DNA from: Bacteroidota bacterium
Lineage (GTDB): Bacteria > Bacteroidota > Bacteroidia > B-17B0 > Aurantibacillaceae
DNA: 64,000 bases
Direction of reading: 5' to 3'
NCBI GenBank assembly: GCA_963169355.1
Contig: CAUJCR010000012.1
Span: forward strand, 121,459 to 185,458
The notes beneath the pieces were generated by a model that saw nothing but the letters and a program-made list of their open reading frames with translations, did not search any database and was not told where the DNA came from. Both the position numbers and the translations under genes were made by a program. Shown here one piece after another: positions 61,633 to 64,000 of the stretch. Within the stretch, counting starts at the first letter, position 1; each line of letters opens with the position of its first letter.

Positions 61633-63186
61633 TTAAACAACGAATTCCTTTCCATCTTCAGTATAAGTTAATTTATAGAAACCTTGTTTTCTATCATTCC
61701 ATGTTTGTACCGAACCCATCTCTCTATTTCGTTTTAATAAATTCATATCGAGATCTTGATAAATCATTGTTTCTGTGTTTGGTGTAGCTTCTGAGGCAAT
61801 AGCCTCCCGATGAAATTCAACATCAGATGGTGTAAAGATAGCCGCTTGTGAATAATGTACATCTAAATTTGCAACTTCTGGTAAATTACCCACGCATCCA
61901 GTAACTATTACATATACTTGGTTTTCAATAGCTCTTGCCTGAGAGCAATATCTTACTCGCAAATAACCTCTTCTATCATCTGTATTTGAGGGTACAAAAA
62001 TAATCTTAGCCCCTTTACTTACTGCAATACGTGATAACTCTGGAAACTCAGCATCATAACATACTAAGATGGCTATTTTACCTTTATCAGTATTAAATAT
62101 CTTTATTTTATCACCATTTTCAACTCCCCACCATTTTTTCTCAGAAGGTGTAATATGAATTTTGTATTGTTTATCATAAGTACCATCTCGCCTAAATAAA
62201 TAGGAGATGTTATATAATTTATCATCTTCTACAGTAAAATGCGAACCTCCAATAATATTAATGTTGTATTTAATAGCCAAGCTGGTAAATAACTCTATGT
62301 ATTGTTCAGTATATTGACTTAATTGGCGAATGGCTAAACCTGGACGTTTTTCAGGTAAAAATGATAATAATTGTAGGGTAATCATTTCAGGAAATAGTAC
62401 AAAGTCGCTTCTGTAATCGGAAGACGTATCTACAAAGAACTCTACTTGCCTTGCAAAATCATTAAATGAATTTATGGCCCGCATTTGATATTGTACTGCA
62501 CTTACCCTGGTATAATGAGCATTAGGTGTTGCTTGCTCTTTTTTGGAGCTATAGTTATAATTTCGCCATTCAAGTAAAGTTGCGTAACCACAAGACTCTT
62601 TATCATTGGGCAAATAATCAGGCAATATCCGCCTTAACGAAAATCCATTAGATAACTGGGCTGTTAATACAGTATCATAAATACTCTTATTAATTACTTT
62701 CTCCACAAAATCTTCTATCGATAATTTATAAGCGTATTTAGAATAGCTAGGTAACCTACCTCCAATAATAATACGTTTTAAATTATGTTTTTTAGCTAAT
62801 TCTTTTCTTGCATCATATAATCGGCGAGATAGTTTCATGCCTCTAAACTCAGGGTTTACCATCATTTCAATTCCATAAAGCGTATCTCCATATTGATCAT
62901 GATTGCCAATATTTCCGTTATCTGTAAGTTCACTCCAAGGCGATTCTTCGGTATAATCATCAAAATTTATAATTAAGCTACACGAAGAAGCAATTATCTT
63001 TTTCCCATATTGCACGCAAACTTGTCCTTCCGAAAAATGAGATATTAAATTTTTGAATTGTCCTTCAGACCAAGGTTTCATACCAGGAAAACAAAGTAGT
63101 TGTAAAGCTGTTATTTGCGCATAATCTTCTAATCTTATTTGCCTTAATTTTATTTTTTTTGAAATATCTGTAGCGCTCATAATCAA
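61633..63186 (-). CDS. GNAT acetyltransferase fused to carbon-nitrogen hydrolase (nitrilase superfamily)
   Basis: A 517-residue fusion. Residues about 10-220 are a GNAT-like domain (IRLEDYAQITALQLLCFPGM, EMMVNPEFRGMKLSRRLYDAR with the R-G-x-x-x acetyl-CoA loop). Residues about 230-510 are a nitrilase-type amidase with the catalytic triad regions: FPEMITLQLL (Glu), KQYKIHITPSEKKWW (Lys) and ILVCYDAEFPE (Cys). Such fusions are common in Bacteroidota and are annotated only by domain; substrate is unknown. It stands alone, between two repeat-rich intergenic regions. An in-frame start two codons later (MSATDIS) is possible. Confidence 0.88.
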   Translation of the reverse strand: MIMSATDISKKIKLRQIRLEDYAQITALQLLCFPGMKPWSEGQFKNLISHFSEGQVCVQYGKKIIASSCSLIINFDDYTEESPWSELTDNGNIGNHDQYGDTLYGIEMMVNPEFRGMKLSRRLYDARKELAKKHNLKRIIIGGRLPSYSKYAYKLSIEDFVEKVINKSIYDTVLTAQLSNGFSLRRILPDYLPNDKESCGYATLLEWRNYNYSSKKEQATPNAHYTRVSAVQYQMRAINSFNDFARQVEFFVDTSSDYRSDFVLFPEMITLQLLSFLPEKRPGLAIRQLSQYTEQYIELFTSLAIKYNINIIGGSHFTVEDDKLYNISYLFRRDGTYDKQYKIHITPSEKKWWGVENGDKIKIFNTDKGKIAILVCYDAEFPELSRIAVSKGAKIIFVPSNTDDRRGYLRVRYCSQARAIENQVYVIVTGCVGNLPEVANLDVHYSQAAIFTPSDVEFHREAIASEATPNTETMIYQDLDMNLLKRNREMGSVQTWNDRKQGFYKLTYTEDGKEFVV

Positions 63187-63290
63187 TGATTTTAAAATGT
63201 TTCATAATCAATTTTCAATATCCGAAAATAAAGTGTGGTATCAAAATACTAATATGTTAAAGAATTAAAACATTTTCCATGCTTACTTTT

Positions 63291-63361
63291 GTTTCAAGGT
63301 AAAAGAAATGAAAATATATTTTTAATTTTCATAACTTTTCTTTGCTTCTCCAAAGAAAAGT
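63291..63361 (+). repeat. Repeat-type hairpins upstream of the nitrilase fusion gene
   Basis: 63291-63312 is a partial third copy of the TTTCAAG..AAAAGAAATGAA repeat. 63334-63361 is a perfect 11-bp inverted repeat (ACTTTTCTTTG / CAAAGAAAAGT, loop CTTCTC). The 394-base gap 63187-63580 has no gene; a 63-codon open frame through 63342-63533 reads across repeats and is not considered real. Confidence 0.6.
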
Positions 63362-63500
63362 AACAAAAGAAAAGAGCCCACAAAAGCCAACAGAAAGTTT
63401 CATTTGTCGCACTAACCTTCGCTTGCAAGCCATGCAACTTTCAGTTCGCACCTTTCGTGGACGTCCTCGCGCTCTAAAGCCTGTCCGTAGGTTTACACGC

Positions 63501-63533
63501 TATGCTATTCCGGTTAGCGCCATGGCATTTTAA
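63501..63533 (+). repeat. 33-bp dispersed repeat, copy 2
   Basis: Identical to 61121-61153. Here it continues uninterrupted into the second repeat (TTTTAAGGAGCC), so it represents the state without the hairpin insert. It sits at the end of a segment (63400-63530) that is more GC-rich than its surroundings. Confidence 0.85.
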
Positions 63534-63570
63534 GGAGCCTTGAACTTTTGTTTCAAGACAAAAGAAAATA
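63531..63570 (+). repeat. Dispersed hairpin repeat, copy 2
   Basis: TAAGGAGCCTTGAAC followed by the 7-bp stem CTTTTGT/ACAAAAG with loop TTCAAG. It lies 10 bases downstream (plus-strand reading) of the end of the T9SS-protein gene and might also serve as its terminator. Confidence 0.65.
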
Positions 63571-63580
63571 AAAAAACAAC

Positions 63581-64000
63581 TTACCTCATCAAGGTAACAT
63601 ACCCATTCTTACGATGTTCATCGCCATTAACATCGGTGTAGCGCAATACAAAATAATAAACACCACTTGGTGTTTCTTCTCCGCTGGTTGTTCTTCCATC
63701 CCATCTTATTTCGGTAACCGAAGTTCTTGAAATTACAGACATTTCATTTCCCCATCTATTAAAAATTGCTATTTCTTTTAAAACATTTCCTTTTCCTAAA
63801 TTAAAACGCCACACATCATTAATACTATCATTATTGGGTGTAAACACATTGGGTATAATTGGCTCTACCGCTACCACTGGCTCGCAGTTGCTACTATAGG
63901 TAACTACAATGCTTTGGGTAGTTATAGCGCATTGGGTAGTTTGCAACACATAGGTAGTAGTTTGGGTAGGTTTTACTTTTATAAAACTGGTGGTATCAAT
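63581..64000 (-). CDS. T9SS type B sorting-domain protein, C-terminal fragment
   Basis: The reverse strand is open from the window edge (64000) to the stop at 63581, 139 codons without a needed start. The visible part begins IDTTSFIKVKPTQTTTYVLQ, an Ig-like Ser/Thr-rich strand typical of the repeats in large secreted proteins. It ends with the type B sorting domain: PNVFTPNNDSINDVWRF, IFNRWGNEM, IRWDGRTTSGEETPSGVYYF and GYVTLMR. It should be exported by the type IX system, as for the protein at 2697. The GTG at 63949 is only an internal codon. Confidence 0.85.
   Translation of the reverse strand: MDTTSFIKVKPTQTTTYVLQTTQCAITTQSIVVTYSSNCEPVVAVEPIIPNVFTPNNDSINDVWRFNLGKGNVLKEIAIFNRWGNEMSVISRTSVTEIRWDGRTTSGEETPSGVYYFVLRYTDVNGDEHRKNGYVTLMR

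Noticed and set aside
61633..63186. The acetyltransferase-nitrilase fusion as a new protein type
   Set aside because: This two-domain arrangement is widespread in bacteria, so the fusion itself is not novel.
63342..63533. 63-codon plus-strand ORF with Arg-rich end
   Set aside because: It spans dispersed repeats, including the 33-bp unit also found at 61121, and resembles spurious frames in repeated DNA.
1..64000. tRNA, rRNA or riboswitch genes
   Set aside because: No cloverleaf, rRNA segment or known riboswitch motif (for example before thiL or metF) was recognised in the intergenic regions; a covariance-model search was not possible here.

Overview
The window is low-GC chromosomal DNA of a free-living, respiring member of the Bacteroidota. 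The main signs are type B C-terminal sorting domains of the type IX secretion system (2697-5546 and the partial gene at the right edge), a complete alternative complex III (actABCDEF) next to cytochrome c oxidase genes, promoter boxes of the TAnnTTTG type, many SusC-like or PorT-like outer-membrane proteins, and frequent TTG/GTG starts without clear Shine-Dalgarno sequences. I would not go below phylum/class from this sequence. No rRNA, tRNA or CRISPR array was seen.

Layout. 1-2460: edge of a surface-polysaccharide region (GT9 glycosyltransferase fragment, FkbM methyltransferase, Wzx-like flippase). 2697-5546: large secreted PKD-repeat protein. 5654-10475: housekeeping and envelope genes (trxA, panD, a YbhN-like membrane protein, rfaE2, a second flippase, dut, a YkgJ-like Cys-cluster protein). 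10880-12144: a small scar with a DUF559 endonuclease ORF between 42-bp imperfect inverted repeats, followed by the severed C-terminal end of a type ISP restriction-modification protein. 12967-16326: mfd, interrupted by one in-frame TAG. 16508-23441: OmpA-like lipoprotein, mscL, slyD, two aldehyde dehydrogenases, a RidA-family protein and thiL; the ALDH8-type enzyme and RidA protein fit the 2-aminomuconate branch of kynurenine breakdown. 23555-27496: two paralogous envelope proteins, a PLP deaminase, a porin and a small DUF5522 gene. 28589-37660: mlaD, an HdrC/HdrB-like Fe-S pair, TPR lipoprotein, rpsP, universal stress protein, mlaE-mlaF, an RlmL-like methyltransferase and rdgB.

38763-45487 is the most interesting block. 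A divergent locus holds a di-heme MbnH-like peroxidase and an MbnP-like protein on the minus strand, and on the plus strand an Rrf2 regulator with a three-cysteine cluster, two FixH/YtkA-like Met/His lipoproteins, a small Cys-Lys protein and a TonB receptor. The receptor carries the CxxxM and HxM copper-site pattern of OprC/NosA receptors. I read this as a copper-acquisition system.

45565-57117 (minus strand) encodes the respiratory chain in transcription order actA, actB, actC, actD, actE, actF, coxB, ctaD, so electrons can pass from quinol through complex III to the oxidase from one gene block. 57394-60924: metF, a third member of the envelope paralog family, icd and a NifU-like scaffold. 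60980-63580: a nitrilase-acetyltransferase fusion gene flanked on both sides by intergenic regions built from shared dispersed repeats. One of these repeats carries a 116-bp hairpin insertion with 8-bp terminal inverted repeats and flanking TTAA, and the uninterrupted version of the site is present 2.3 kb away. The window ends inside another type IX-secreted protein gene.
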